DNA of 64,000 bases from UBA7916 sp036121365 (GCA_036121365.1 JAZAFR010000016.1:8613-72612), one strand, 5' to 3'; shown: positions 18,665-27,715, numbered from the stretch's first letter. Made by a program: numbers and translations. The notes: generated by a model not told the origin, from the sequence alone.

Positions 18665-19135
18665 TCAAACTTGTATGCTGGATAGCTCATCTGGCATTTC
18701 CTCCCCTTTTTTCTGCATTGTTTTTCCTTGCTCTAGCCAGTCCTTACAGCTCTCCTCCCAATTTTCCTCACTCCATATCTCAAACTTTTTCCCTTGTCCT
18801 ACCAGCATTAGCTTCTTCTTGACCTTTGCGTAGTTCTTCAATATCGCTGGCATTAACAAACGTCCCTGTGCATCAATTTCTACCTCGCTGGCATGACCAA
18901 TCAACAATCTTTGAATTCGCCTAACCTTTCTATTTAAGCTCGGCAATGCTTGCAAACTCTCTTCTATTTCTTCCCAGACTGAGATCGGATATAGCAATAA
19001 ACAATCATCTTCCGTGTCAATGGTCATTACACACTTATTACATCCTGTTTTGGTCAAGCTTTCTCGATATTTTGTAGGCATAGCAAAGCGGCCTTTAGCA
19101 TCCACATTACAGCTGCTCACGCCTCGAAAACCCAT
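18665..19135 (-). CDS. mraZ: Transcriptional regulator MraZ
   Basis: MraZ is the AbrB-like DNA-binding regulator at the head of the division/wall cluster; in other bacteria it binds repeats in its own promoter. Two copies of the family's half-motif are visible: DAKGRFAMPTKYR near the start and DAQGRLLMPAILKNY in the middle, each with the basic DNA-contacting residues. ATG 19135 (MGFRG) fits the usual MraZ N-terminus, giving 156 residues. GTG 19150 would place the start inside the operator repeats. The C-terminal 20 residues (KKGEEMPDEL) are a little longer than usual. Confidence 0.92.
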   Translation of the reverse strand: MGFRGVSSCNVDAKGRFAMPTKYRESLTKTGCNKCVMTIDTEDDCLLLYPISVWEEIEESLQALPSLNRKVRRIQRLLIGHASEVEIDAQGRLLMPAILKNYAKVKKKLMLVGQGKKFEIWSEENWEESCKDWLEQGKTMQKKGEEMPDELSSIQV

Positions 19136-19136
19136 A

Positions 19137-19198
19137 CCACTTATTTCCACTTTGATCCACTTATTTACATAATATCTCTACTTTCCACCACTTGTCAA
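19137..19198 (-). promoter_or_regulatory. mraZ promoter with five phased MraZ-type repeats
   Basis: On the minus strand TTGACA (19198-19193) and TATTAT (19174-19169) form a strong sigma70 promoter with an 18-bp spacer. The hexamer AAGTGG (CCACTT on the plus strand) occurs at 19137-19142, 19147-19152 and 19157-19162, exactly 10 bp apart. Upstream, AAGTAG at 19178-19183 and AAGTGG at 19188-19193 are again 10 bp apart. MraZ is known to bind short direct repeats with about 10-bp spacing, so this is very likely its autoregulatory operator. Two repeats lie in or beside the spacer and three in the leader. Confidence 0.8.
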
Positions 19199-19800
19199 TA
19201 CAATCTTAGCCATTTGAAAAAATCCTTCTGAACTCATGCCTTCTTCTAAATCACGCTCACTGAGGACCGCCATCGATTAGACATTATCGAACACATTTTC
19301 ATGAATTAAATACCCGACATCATGATGTCTGCACATCCTCTTCGCATTTTCAAAATTTGATGAATCCTTTCAAATCGAATTGTCACCCCAAATGTAACAC
19401 TTTATTATATTTTCATTTCAATCAGCTTTTAACCATCTATCAACATGTCGTTTTGGGCAACACAAGACACCGCTGCCACAACTCTCAAAGAAAAACTTTT
19501 ATACTTATTCAATCAGGTATACAGATGTAACGTCTTCATCTTTTTCATATTGACACATCAGCGCTTGATTGCTCGCCGTTGACATACTCCTATTCTAGAT
19601 TGGTATCTTTCATCATTCAGAGACAGCCACCAAGAAAGCACCCATTGCTGTAACCACTTTAGTCTTTCACTCTCTATAAAACTAGTATTGAAGGCTCTTC
19701 ACGCATAATGCATCTTGCTTATTGGAATGAACGCATCTTCTTAACTTTTATCTTTTCTTTTGACCCTCTAACATTCAACCCAAATGAGTCCCTTTTCTCT
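19199..19800. other. Gene-free stretch upstream of mraZ
   Basis: About 600 bp lie between the mraZ promoter and the end of the exported adenylate kinase gene. I see no ORF with a ribosome site, no RNA gene and no strong inverted repeat here. It may be decayed coding sequence. Confidence 0.4.
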
Positions 19801-20607
19801 CTATGCTTTATTCACTTCTGAACCCAAAGTACACACTTTCATGCCTAAGCCTTTTTTCTTCATCTTCTGACACAAACTCTGTAGAACTTGATCAAAACTG
19901 GCTTCAACATCTACTGTCACTAAGTTCTTAACCAAACCTTCTTTGTTTTCGTTTTCTTGTATGGCCCAACCAATGATGGGCTCTGTTTTCTCGTGGTAAT
20001 CTTGTAACCGCGCTTTGACAATATCCTCTCTATCATCCTCTCTTTGAACCAATGCTTCTCCTGTAACATCATCCTGCCCTTCCACTTTAGGTGGCATTGT
20101 TTCAATGTGATACATCCTCCCAGATGCCATATGCACCCGCCTTCCTTGCATACGCTTGATGATGGCATCATCGCTCATATCTAGCACCACAAAAAGATCA
20201 ATCTGCCTGTCACTGTCTTTAAAAAAGTCACACTGAGCAATGGTTCTTGGAAAACCATCAAAAATCACACCCTTTGCATATTTTTCTTGCTTCAGCTCTT
20301 TTTCTAGCACTTCTGTAATAATCGCATCTGGCACAAATTGACCACTGTCCATCAATGCCTTGACCTTTTCCTTCAGCCCTGCATTCTGCGCCATTTGATT
20401 TTTTAATACCTGGCTGACTGTCACCACTGGAATGCCCTCTGACTTTTCAAGCCGCGAAGCCAAAGTGCCTTTTCCTGCACCTGGCGGCCCCAGCAAAACA
20501 ATGGTAAATGGACTCTGATCAGTATTTCTAACCTCGTCAGCAAATACGCCCTGAGTAAAAGCCAAGCCACACAAAACAAAAATCAAGCATCTTCTAAAAT
20601 TCAACAT
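19801..20607 (-). CDS. Adenylate kinase with a Sec signal peptide
   Basis: Adenylate kinase interconverts 2 ADP with ATP and AMP. The kinase part is intact: P-loop GPPGAGKGT near residue 40, the NMP-binding DGFPRT, and a long-form LID with GRRVHMASGR, the Asp of DDVTGE, and R..DY.EKT. It is preceded by MLNFRRCLIFVLCGLAF and then TQGVFA, a textbook signal peptide with cleavage before DEV, so the enzyme is probably periplasmic or secreted. A normal cytosolic adk lies at 24815. ATG 20607 is chosen over TTG 20610. A C-terminal tail of about 25 residues is also extra. Substrate preference cannot be told from sequence. Confidence 0.85.
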   Translation of the reverse strand: MLNFRRCLIFVLCGLAFTQGVFADEVRNTDQSPFTIVLLGPPGAGKGTLASRLEKSEGIPVVTVSQVLKNQMAQNAGLKEKVKALMDSGQFVPDAIITEVLEKELKQEKYAKGVIFDGFPRTIAQCDFFKDSDRQIDLFVVLDMSDDAIIKRMQGRRVHMASGRMYHIETMPPKVEGQDDVTGEALVQREDDREDIVKARLQDYHEKTEPIIGWAIQENENKEGLVKNLVTVDVEASFDQVLQSLCQKMKKKGLGMKVCTLGSEVNKA

Positions 20608-20627
20608 CAATACCCCAAATCAGAAAA

Positions 20628-20642
20628 GTGTTAATTTAACAC
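20628..20642. promoter_or_regulatory. Palindromic operator-like site upstream of exported kinase
   Basis: GTGTTAA, a central T and TTAACAC form a perfect 15-bp palindrome ending about 20 bp before the start codon of the exported adenylate kinase gene. This is a plausible repressor or activator site. No regulator is identified. The remainder of the 20643-20970 gap shows nothing I can name. Confidence 0.35.
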
Positions 20643-20970
20643 ACCCACTGCTTTCCTGCAAGATCAATCACTTCTCGTGCAATACCATGCATACCCTGTG
20701 ATGAATGGTATTTTCCCTTTCCAATCATAACCAATTCCTTTGACTTTTGACATTGAATAGACTCGCACCTCTTCAAACCTCACCCAGCTTATTCAGTGAC
20801 CCCATCATCACTATATTTTCACGATTGCATGGTAATGACATGTTTGCTGATGCTTGTAATTCCATTCTTATGAAAAAACAACCTTAAAATTTTTTGTTTG
20901 AGTTGACTGATTTCGTATTGTACGCGTTCACCCCAACCAGTCTGGCCATCCATTTAAATTTCCACCGTGC

Positions 20971-22842
20971 TCATTTACGGCCCTTTGACAAACCCCTTTC
21001 ATGTGAAATTTCTTTGGAGGCCCCCAATATCTCATCCAATCTTTCCATCATTTTCTCTTCATTTAGAGGCTTGTATTTTAAATCACAATGTATCACTCTC
21101 AGTCGCGTGCAGTCATCGATTTCACTCAATCTTTTTTCCAAATCAGATGCAAATTGACTTGCATGATCACCATTTTCTTGTGTAGACGCTTCGAATTTCG
21201 CTTCCTCACACAAACTTGCAACTACAGCTTTTTTGTACTGAACCGATAACTCACGACCAACCTCTTTAAGAGATTTTTCGATTTGTGTTTTTTTCATCAT
21301 TGACCTTTGCCCAACCTTCTCTATTGCCTTATTTAATCGATGAAACCTGGATGTTTTCTCAAGATTTTTCAATGCTTCCTGAGCAACTTCATTCATATCT
21401 ATGCACTCCTCTAATAACTCAAGTGAAATTTTGTTTTCCTCTCTCTTTAAAATCTCTTTTTCTTCCTGTAAATACTCAATTAACTTTAATTTCATCATAG
21501 CACGCTTGTCTTTTCTCTCTTTACCTTTTAAATCTTTGTGTTTTTCAGTATGCTCTAGCACCCGACCAAACCCTCTTTGTACCATCCTTATTCCACCTTT
21601 GATAGACGCCCTATCATTCAAAAAAACTGCTTTCTCCTCCGGATTGAGACTCGCTTTTTTTACATATTCATCTATTCTTAACTGCATTGTTATTTTACGG
21701 ATCGCTTTTATCATTTCCTTGATTACATTACTAACATAACCTTTGAATTTTTGCGTCCAACCTCCGCTTAAATGCTTACTTTGCATACTTGATCTCATTC
21801 TCCCCTCTTTTTTCTTTGGCACACTTGCTTGAATATTTTCAATGTTACCGATAGCATTTTCTCTTTTCTCTTTACCTTGTACTGTGTGTTTACCTTGTTT
21901 TGATAAACCTTCTGCTCTAAGATCATTCAACTTTTGAACTGCAGTTGCCAAACCAACCACTATCATCTCTCTATCCTTAGCCTTTATCCCTCCTATCTCT
22001 TCTTGCTTTTGAATCGTGTCTGCAACACCAAATTTCACCTTTTCTCTTGCTTTTAAATCAAGTTGTTTAAATAAATTCTCCTCTCTATTAAACAGCTCTT
22101 GAATCAAAATATCATGCTGCATTCTCCTCAACCTTTTATCTTCCTTTGCTTCATTTTTTCCATGTGGCTGGGAAAATTCGTAAAACCCTTCTTCAATTAA
22201 ATTGACTCTTGATGGTTCTTTTCTTGGCCCTGGTGTATAACCAGATCCCGTCCACTCTATCTCCGATACCGCATAAACACCTGCCTCTATATAACACAGT
22301 TTCGACTGCAACACCTTGGCCTCCTCAATTCCTTCTGCTTTAGGATTGCCATCAATGTATGTTTCGATATCTCTCCTCATTCCTCTTATGATATTGTTAA
22401 ACTCACTACTGTTTTCATCACTCCATCTCTCTTTTGGGCTACTGACTTGCTTCCATTTTTTTATAAAGCCTTTCATTTTCTCTCTTGACACTTCACATTT
22501 TGCAAACACGTGTAAGCTTGATAATAAACTCATCTTACTTGACATGGCCATATGTGCTGAATTCGGTTTTTTCATCTGACATTCAAGTACTCCGACAATA
22601 TTTCCTTTGATTTGTTCGTTTTTATCGCTTGATCCAGCCCATGCAAATTTGTTTTTTCTCTTCCATGCTTTCTTTATCGCCTCAAAGTCTTTTTTGAATC
22701 TTCCTAATTCTTCTTGATTTTTGACAACGTACCCTGCTAAAGCAACTATCTTCTTTGCAGTATCTGAATCATATTTCTGAAGCCTTATTAATTCAAATTC
22801 AAGCGCATTTAATATCGCTCTCATCAACAAATTCTTTCCCAT
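20971..22842 (-). CDS. Large Lys/Glu-rich helical orphan protein
   Basis: The 623-residue, strongly basic and almost entirely helical protein has several coiled-coil stretches (about residues 30-70, 220-340 and 430-560). It has no signal peptide or membrane segment, no catalytic motif is visible, and no family is recognised. The start at 22842 has only weak ribosome-site similarity (TTGAGG about 10 nt upstream). The promoter region carries one of the five copies of the orphan-gene box (22867-22903). Size, composition and shared promoter suggest a member of the same co-regulated, effector-like set. Confidence 0.6.
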   Translation of the reverse strand: MGKNLLMRAILNALEFELIRLQKYDSDTAKKIVALAGYVVKNQEELGRFKKDFEAIKKAWKRKNKFAWAGSSDKNEQIKGNIVGVLECQMKKPNSAHMAMSSKMSLLSSLHVFAKCEVSREKMKGFIKKWKQVSSPKERWSDENSSEFNNIIRGMRRDIETYIDGNPKAEGIEEAKVLQSKLCYIEAGVYAVSEIEWTGSGYTPGPRKEPSRVNLIEEGFYEFSQPHGKNEAKEDKRLRRMQHDILIQELFNREENLFKQLDLKAREKVKFGVADTIQKQEEIGGIKAKDREMIVVGLATAVQKLNDLRAEGLSKQGKHTVQGKEKRENAIGNIENIQASVPKKKEGRMRSSMQSKHLSGGWTQKFKGYVSNVIKEMIKAIRKITMQLRIDEYVKKASLNPEEKAVFLNDRASIKGGIRMVQRGFGRVLEHTEKHKDLKGKERKDKRAMMKLKLIEYLQEEKEILKREENKISLELLEECIDMNEVAQEALKNLEKTSRFHRLNKAIEKVGQRSMMKKTQIEKSLKEVGRELSVQYKKAVVASLCEEAKFEASTQENGDHASQFASDLEKRLSEIDDCTRLRVIHCDLKYKPLNEEKMMERLDEILGASKEISHERGLSKGRK

Positions 22843-22866
22843 GATTAAACCTCAATTTATAATTTA

Positions 22867-22903
22867 CTGTCTTATAGACTAGATTTTAGAATTTGTCATG
22901 ATT
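22867..22903 (-). promoter_or_regulatory. Orphan-gene promoter box, copy E
   Basis: On the minus strand AATCATGACAAAT is followed by CTATAAGACAG, with exactly 21 nt from the T of TGA (22898) to the C of CTATA (22877). The same layout occurs before four other orphan loci. The box ends about 30 nt before the start codon at 22842, as expected for a -10 region. Confidence 0.5.
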
Positions 22904-23092
22904 TTCACTTTTATACTCACCTTCCATGGAAAATTATTTTCTCGTGGCCATTATGTTGACACTATTTTGCGCATTTTATTCCCAGTATTTCTGAATTCTG
23001 TGCACTACTAGGCATATCATAATTTGTATATAAGCCTCTTGAGACTGCTAAATTACCCATCAATCAAAAAGCGATTACACTGACTCCCAATC

Positions 23093-23121
23093 TCAAGCAG
23101 CCACATTATATGGCTGCTTGA
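23093..23121. terminator. Perfect 11-bp stem-loop between two orphan genes
   Basis: TCAAGCAGCCA and TGGCTGCTTGA flank a 7-nt loop (CATTATA). It lies 59 bp beyond the stop codon of the minus-strand gene ending at 23180, so it could terminate that transcript. No T-run follows directly on the minus strand. On the plus strand a T6 run comes only about 15 nt later. Confidence 0.4.
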
Positions 23122-23179
23122 AGTCAGTTGTGAATTTTTTGCGCTTTATAAATCGACTTGCTTAACTCAGTTCATACCA

Positions 23180-24427
23180 CTACTGCGTAAGCATATTATG
23201 ATTACCCGTACAGCCACAGGTATTTCCATCATGATGTTTGACAGTACGCTGATGGCCCGCTCTCTTTTTCAATCCTGTGACTTCTGTACTTCTGACTGGA
23301 TTATTTTTCTCAAGAGATCTGTCCGCCATATTGTCATCTTTTGTTGTTTTTGAGAACACGCTCAAGATAGGCTTAGAAAGCCAAACTGCATCCTGCTTCA
23401 TGACCCCTCCCATCTTTCTTAAGTGGCCCAAAATTTTCTCATAAGTCTGAGACGATTTATAAGCGATTTGCTCCAATCTACTCTTATCACTGCTCCATAA
23501 TCTATTGGATTCTGCTTGCCATGATTTTTTTAATTCTAAACAAGACTTCTCTAACAACCCAGAAAAAATTGGGTCTATAACCTTTTTATCGAATTTTACC
23601 AGAGTATTTCCAGCTTGATCAATAATGTTTTTAGCTACAAGTGACGCTATAATCGTATGTTCAATACCAATATCTTTACTCTTGATGCCTAAAATATTTA
23701 ACATTCCAAGCAATTTTGTCATCAATAAATTGGCTGCACTCACATCAAATATATTGATACCCAACGAGCTTCTGTCTTTTCTAACCTTGTGGCTAACCCA
23801 GTCATTAATAACCCAATGCATTAATGGTCCCGCCCCCACCAACGCCGCACACTGATAGCTATATCGAACATTCGATAATTCCGGAAACAAATTGATTAAC
23901 AAACACCATTGTGCAATCATGACTATGGTTGTTGTCATTCCATTAATATCAACGTCTTCTGTTTCCTTTTTATCTTTTGTCTTCCATAAATAAGTTTCTG
24001 TCAATTTATTCGCTTGGTAATAAGAAAGTCCTGCGAACATTGATTTAACAAAGACACCATATCCACCCAGATCAGAAAAATAAGAACTTGCTCTGGAGAT
24101 GGCTACGTTTGAAAAAGTCGATAGATAAGTAAATTTCATATTACTAAAAGAATTGGAACTTTTCTCAGTATGATAGGCCTTTTCTTTTTCAGAATTCTTG
24201 ACACTTTTCTCAATAGTAGACTGTTTTTCAACTCCTGTAATTGGTGACTCTGCAATAATACGATCTCTGTGACGGTGACTTGTTCTCCGGCGTCGATACC
24301 TTGGTTCAAGCTCTTTATCAAGCGCTGCTCGGGGTTCGCAGTTGCAGTTTGAGGCAGCGCACAAAACACATTCACTCATTTCTCCATTCACTGATGGGTT
24401 ACTCCAATCAACTTCTTCTTGCCGCAT
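23180..24427 (-). CDS. Membrane-associated orphan with Cys clusters at both ends
   Basis: The 415-residue protein has a Cys-rich N-terminal segment (CVLCAASNCNC), then an Arg/His-rich stretch (RYRRRRTSHRHRDR). A central region of about residues 120-280 contains three to four moderately hydrophobic helices, and the C-terminal tail has CGCTGNH. The terminal Cys/His clusters could bind metal or be lipidated; this is inference. The start at 24427 is supported by AAGGAG directly upstream. A promoter with TTGACA lies 65 bp upstream. No family is recognised. Confidence 0.55.
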   Translation of the reverse strand: MRQEEVDWSNPSVNGEMSECVLCAASNCNCEPRAALDKELEPRYRRRRTSHRHRDRIIAESPITGVEKQSTIEKSVKNSEKEKAYHTEKSSNSFSNMKFTYLSTFSNVAISRASSYFSDLGGYGVFVKSMFAGLSYYQANKLTETYLWKTKDKKETEDVDINGMTTTIVMIAQWCLLINLFPELSNVRYSYQCAALVGAGPLMHWVINDWVSHKVRKDRSSLGINIFDVSAANLLMTKLLGMLNILGIKSKDIGIEHTIIASLVAKNIIDQAGNTLVKFDKKVIDPIFSGLLEKSCLELKKSWQAESNRLWSSDKSRLEQIAYKSSQTYEKILGHLRKMGGVMKQDAVWLSKPILSVFSKTTKDDNMADRSLEKNNPVRSTEVTGLKKRAGHQRTVKHHDGNTCGCTGNHNMLTQ

Positions 24428-24468
24428 ACTTACTCCTTATATTTTTTGAATCATTTTAATTAAATGTT

Positions 24469-24497
24469 ATTTTATATCAATCATTGTTGTTTGTCAA
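24469..24497 (-). promoter_or_regulatory. Promoter for the Cys-cluster orphan
   Basis: On the minus strand TTGACA (24497-24492) is followed after 17 bp by TAAAAT (24474-24469). It lies about 42 bp before the start at 24427. Confidence 0.5.
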
Positions 24498-24814
24498 TTT
24501 TTATTATTGAATTAACTGATTTCGCTTTTTTATTTTACAAAAAAACCATCCTTGGACAATCACTGTAATCAATATATGTTTTTAATCCGTCACTACTACC
24601 AATATGCCATTACCTTGCCTACTTTGTAATACGATATCGTACAGCTTTTAAATAGGCAGCTGATCATGAACACCCAAACTGAAAAATAAGCTCGCTTGCA
24701 CCAATTAGACTGGCTTTATACTTCACATCTCATGCTTGGTGCTTTAGAGGCAATGCCAACAAGGTCCCAATGTGCGATTTCTGTGCTTTTTCACTTAAGG
24801 AAGGTAGCGTCAGT
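24498..24814. other. Gap downstream of adk with a 12-bp palindrome
   Basis: No gene is seen. TACGATATCGTA (24630-24641) is a perfect 12-bp palindrome that could be a protein-binding site. No clear terminator for adk is visible. Confidence 0.3.
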
Positions 24815-25471
24815 CTACTTGAATAACCGCTCAATATCGATGGTCACCTTGTCAATTGCCTGATCTGCATTGATCACTGACACCTTCTTTACTCGCCCCT
24901 GCCCTTTTGCAATTTGTGTCTGAACAACATCAATGATGGGTAATGTGCTTTCTTTGTATGTCTGCATACGTTTTTTCACTACTTCCGGCTGGTCATCTTT
25001 TCTGTGCACCAATAGTTCGCCAGTCACATCATCTCTGTCTGCTACTTTAGGCGGAGCATAATCCACATGATAAACTCGCCCTGATGGCATATGCACTCTG
25101 CGGCCACCGACCCTGTCCACTAGTACATCTGTGCTGATTTCAAAATATACCAGATGATCATAATCATACTGATCTGCATTTAGAAAGTTCAACTGCTCAA
25201 TTGAGCGCGGATAACCATCTAAGATTATACTCTCTCCACTTTGTGATAACTCATCAATCTTCGCACTCATGACCTGCCAAACCAACTTAGCATCAACTAA
25301 ATTGCCTGACCCCATGATTTCTTTTATTTGTTTGCCGATCTCGCTGCCTGACTGTGCATACTCCCTCAATAAATTACTCGCGGTGATGACTTGATAGCCA
25401 AAATCTTTGTTTAATTTTTCACTTTGTGTTCCTTTTCCTGAGCCTGGCGCTCCTAAAAAAATTATTTTCAT
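24815..25471 (-). CDS. adk: Adenylate kinase (cytosolic)
   Basis: This is the housekeeping adenylate kinase, 218 residues, with no signal peptide. The P-loop GAPGSGKGT begins near residue 7, followed by DGYPRS in the NMP domain and a full-length LID (GRRVHMPSGRVYHV, then DDVTGE). Length matches long-type bacterial enzymes. It is the last gene of a minus-strand operon, starting 2 bp after the small membrane protein gene. It shares the core fold with the exported kinase at 19801, but that one has an added signal peptide and tail. Confidence 0.95.
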   Translation of the reverse strand: MKIIFLGAPGSGKGTQSEKLNKDFGYQVITASNLLREYAQSGSEIGKQIKEIMGSGNLVDAKLVWQVMSAKIDELSQSGESIILDGYPRSIEQLNFLNADQYDYDHLVYFEISTDVLVDRVGGRRVHMPSGRVYHVDYAPPKVADRDDVTGELLVHRKDDQPEVVKKRMQTYKESTLPIIDVVQTQIAKGQGRVKKVSVINADQAIDKVTIDIERLFK

Positions 25472-25473
25472 CT

Positions 25474-25863
25474 TTATGCAACCAATATTTCACCTGTTAT
25501 ATAACTCAAGCCTACTAAAGCAAGCCCACAAAAAAATGTTGTACCGACATAGCTCAGTCTCATTGCATGCGGATTTTCTTTATATTTAAAATACTGAAAT
25601 AGGCTTGCAATAATAATACCAAAACCCAGCACAATAATAAAATGCTTAAACACTATCATAAAATTTGCTATGGTTATCTTTAGTGCTGCAATGGTATTGG
25701 TCTTAAAATCAACGGTCTCTTGGATGGCTGGCGCGCCTGGCCGATGTGTGTACAGCACTTCTGGTGTTGTTATGGTACTGATTTCTTTCATTCCGTATGC
25801 CTGACTTGACATGCTCACAATAAACCCCCACAGAGCTATTAGCATTTTGTTGATAGATTTCAT
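25474..25863 (-). CDS. Small membrane protein resembling IcmD/DotP of type IVB secretion
   Basis: The protein has 129 residues: a signal-like N-terminus (MKSINKMLIALWGFIVSMSS, cleavage near QAYG), a periplasmic stretch, then two hydrophobic helices (about 63-88 and 102-122). They flank a basic loop, LGFGIIIASLFQYFKYKENP. As I remember it, this resembles the corresponding segment of Legionella IcmD (GLGFAIASIMKFKQHKDNP). If real, it would be a piece of a Dot/Icm-type machine or of a related conjugation system. A generic two-helix protein remains possible. Its ATG overlaps the upstream stop codon as TAATG. Confidence 0.45.
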   Translation of the reverse strand: MKSINKMLIALWGFIVSMSSQAYGMKEISTITTPEVLYTHRPGAPAIQETVDFKTNTIAALKITIANFMIVFKHFIIVLGFGIIIASLFQYFKYKENPHAMRLSYVGTTFFCGLALVGLSYITGEILVA

Positions 25864-26072
25864 TATTGACCACCTTCTATATGAATTTTGTTAATTATAT
25901 CATAATCCTGCTTATTTTTCAAGCCTCTCCACCGCCTATTTAGCCCTTCATATACCCCGATATCAGTGTGCATACTCAACGCTCTTCTAAAGCCGTCGTG
26001 ATCTAGATGCATTTGCACCAATTCACCAGTAACACCCCTCTCTCCCAATAACCACTCATCACTCCATATCAT
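25863..26072 (-). CDS. 69-aa orphan coupled to both neighbours
   Basis: This short polar protein begins MIWSDEWLLGERGV. Its start lies 14 bp inside the end of the CorC/YfjD-type gene, and its stop shares an A with the next start codon (TAATG). Such double overlap supports real translation in the operon. No domain is recognised. The sequence includes RRWRGLKNKQDYD, reminiscent of small hydrolase-associated or secretion-system accessory proteins, but this is not evidence of function. Confidence 0.5.
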   Translation of the reverse strand: MIWSDEWLLGERGVTGELVQMHLDHDGFRRALSMHTDIGVYEGLNRRWRGLKNKQDYDIINKIHIEGGQ

Positions 26073-27357
26073 CAACTTCTTTTCTCTCGGTTGGAGCGAT
26101 GATTTTCAATCTGTGCACTTTATTGTTTTTCATTTGCAAAATTTCTATTTTATAGCCTGCTATCAACACACACAAACTGCCTTCAGGAATGTGCTCTAGA
26201 TACTCAATGATCAACCCCCCTATTGTATTTGCACCTTCCTCTGGCAACTGCCATTGCATGGTTTTATTGACATCTCTCACAGCCACATTGCCATAGAACC
26301 AATACTCATTGGCCCCGTAATGACTATACGAGCCCAATGTTATTGGATAACCTTGAGCATAGCATCCCACCACCTCATCAATGATATCACTGCGCTCAAC
26401 AATACCACACAATTGACCATACTCATCTACTACCACTGCCAAATGCTCGTGATTCTCCTTGAAATACTTTAGCTGCTTTTCCAGCTTGGTTGTTTCCGGA
26501 ATATAATTGGCCTTTTTCATCCTCTTGACTAAAGTCTCCTTGCTCAATTTATTTTCCAACAAACACTTCATGATTGTTTCGCAATCAATGTATCCCTGTA
26601 TGTCATCAATCTTACTTTTATAGATGATCATATTTCGACTTTTTGTGTTCTTCAGATAACCAATAATTTCATGCCAATGGTCTGTTAAATCAATGCCTAC
26701 CAGATCGGCCCTTGGCTGCATCACATTGCCCACAACCATCTCATCCAGATCCAATATCCCCTCCAGCATTTGCTCAACTTCATCTTCACTGTTTTTCTTC
26801 TGCCGATTGAGCTTGATCAATCCGCCTATCTCATCTCGACTTAAACTCAATCTTGATCCCGCTTGCAAACGCATTCCAAATAGACGCAGAACACCAGCAG
26901 TGATTAGGTTTACAATTGCCACAATTGGTCCCATTATCTTTAATAATATGCTTAAAATTCCTGCAACCTTGAAGGCAATGGTATCTGGCCGATAAGCAGC
27001 CACAGATTTTGGTAAGACCTCTGCAAACACCAAAACCAAAAACGTCAAGACCACCGTGGATAGCAAGACATACTCTTGCCCCAACCATGTAATGACGACT
27101 GCCGTTGTCAACGATGACACCAGCATATTTAAAAATGTATTGGCAATTAATATCATCCCTAGCAGTCTTTGAGGGTGCCTTAACATTTCTAACAAGCGCT
27201 CAGCTGTTTGGTTTCTTTTGATATTGGCCAAATATTGCAATCGATAACGATTCAATGCGGTGACTGCTGTTTCGCTGCCTGAAAAAAAACCTGATAGAAT
27301 CATACAAATCACGATAAAAAACAGTGTTAGAACTCCGTTTTGCAAGACTGCGTTCAT
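26059..27357 (-). CDS. yfjD: CNNM/CorC-type membrane protein with CBS domains (YfjD-like)
   Basis: The 432-residue protein is built of a DUF21/CNNM membrane domain (four spans, about residues 1-190, with SGFFSGSETAVTALN and FAEVLPKSVA), a CBS pair (about 205-320) and a C-terminal CorC/HlyC domain. Members are linked to magnesium or cobalt efflux and resistance. In E. coli yfjD lies near ffh in the opposite direction, as here, but the intervening ypjD is missing. It heads an overlapping operon with the 69-aa ORF, the IcmD-like gene and adk. Confidence 0.85.
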   Translation of the reverse strand: MNAVLQNGVLTLFFIVICMILSGFFSGSETAVTALNRYRLQYLANIKRNQTAERLLEMLRHPQRLLGMILIANTFLNMLVSSLTTAVVITWLGQEYVLLSTVVLTFLVLVFAEVLPKSVAAYRPDTIAFKVAGILSILLKIMGPIVAIVNLITAGVLRLFGMRLQAGSRLSLSRDEIGGLIKLNRQKKNSEDEVEQMLEGILDLDEMVVGNVMQPRADLVGIDLTDHWHEIIGYLKNTKSRNMIIYKSKIDDIQGYIDCETIMKCLLENKLSKETLVKRMKKANYIPETTKLEKQLKYFKENHEHLAVVVDEYGQLCGIVERSDIIDEVVGCYAQGYPITLGSYSHYGANEYWFYGNVAVRDVNKTMQWQLPEEGANTIGGLIIEYLEHIPEGSLCVLIAGYKIEILQMKNNKVHRLKIIAPTERKEVDDME

Positions 27358-27715
27358 TCAATATTCATCCGTTTTATTCATCCTCTCTACTATTGCATAG
27401 GCCTATCCTCTCTGCACATGACTACTGAAGAACAACCATTGTCTCAAAGCGCCAATCTGGATGAGGCTTATTTTAGTCTATCTTGTACTTTTCATTAAAT
27501 CAACCTGATTGCCGATAAATCATACTCTATATCTCCAATGTCTTCTGCACTTTGAACACTTGACATGCTATTGTAATGTCGCTGTATTGACACCAAACAT
27601 CTTTACATCATGATCACAAACAATCAATCATCATTGGCACATCTGTCTCCCTCACCTAAGACACTTTGCATAGACAGATATCCAGCTATATTGGATTCCC
27701 TTGACACTTGTGCGC

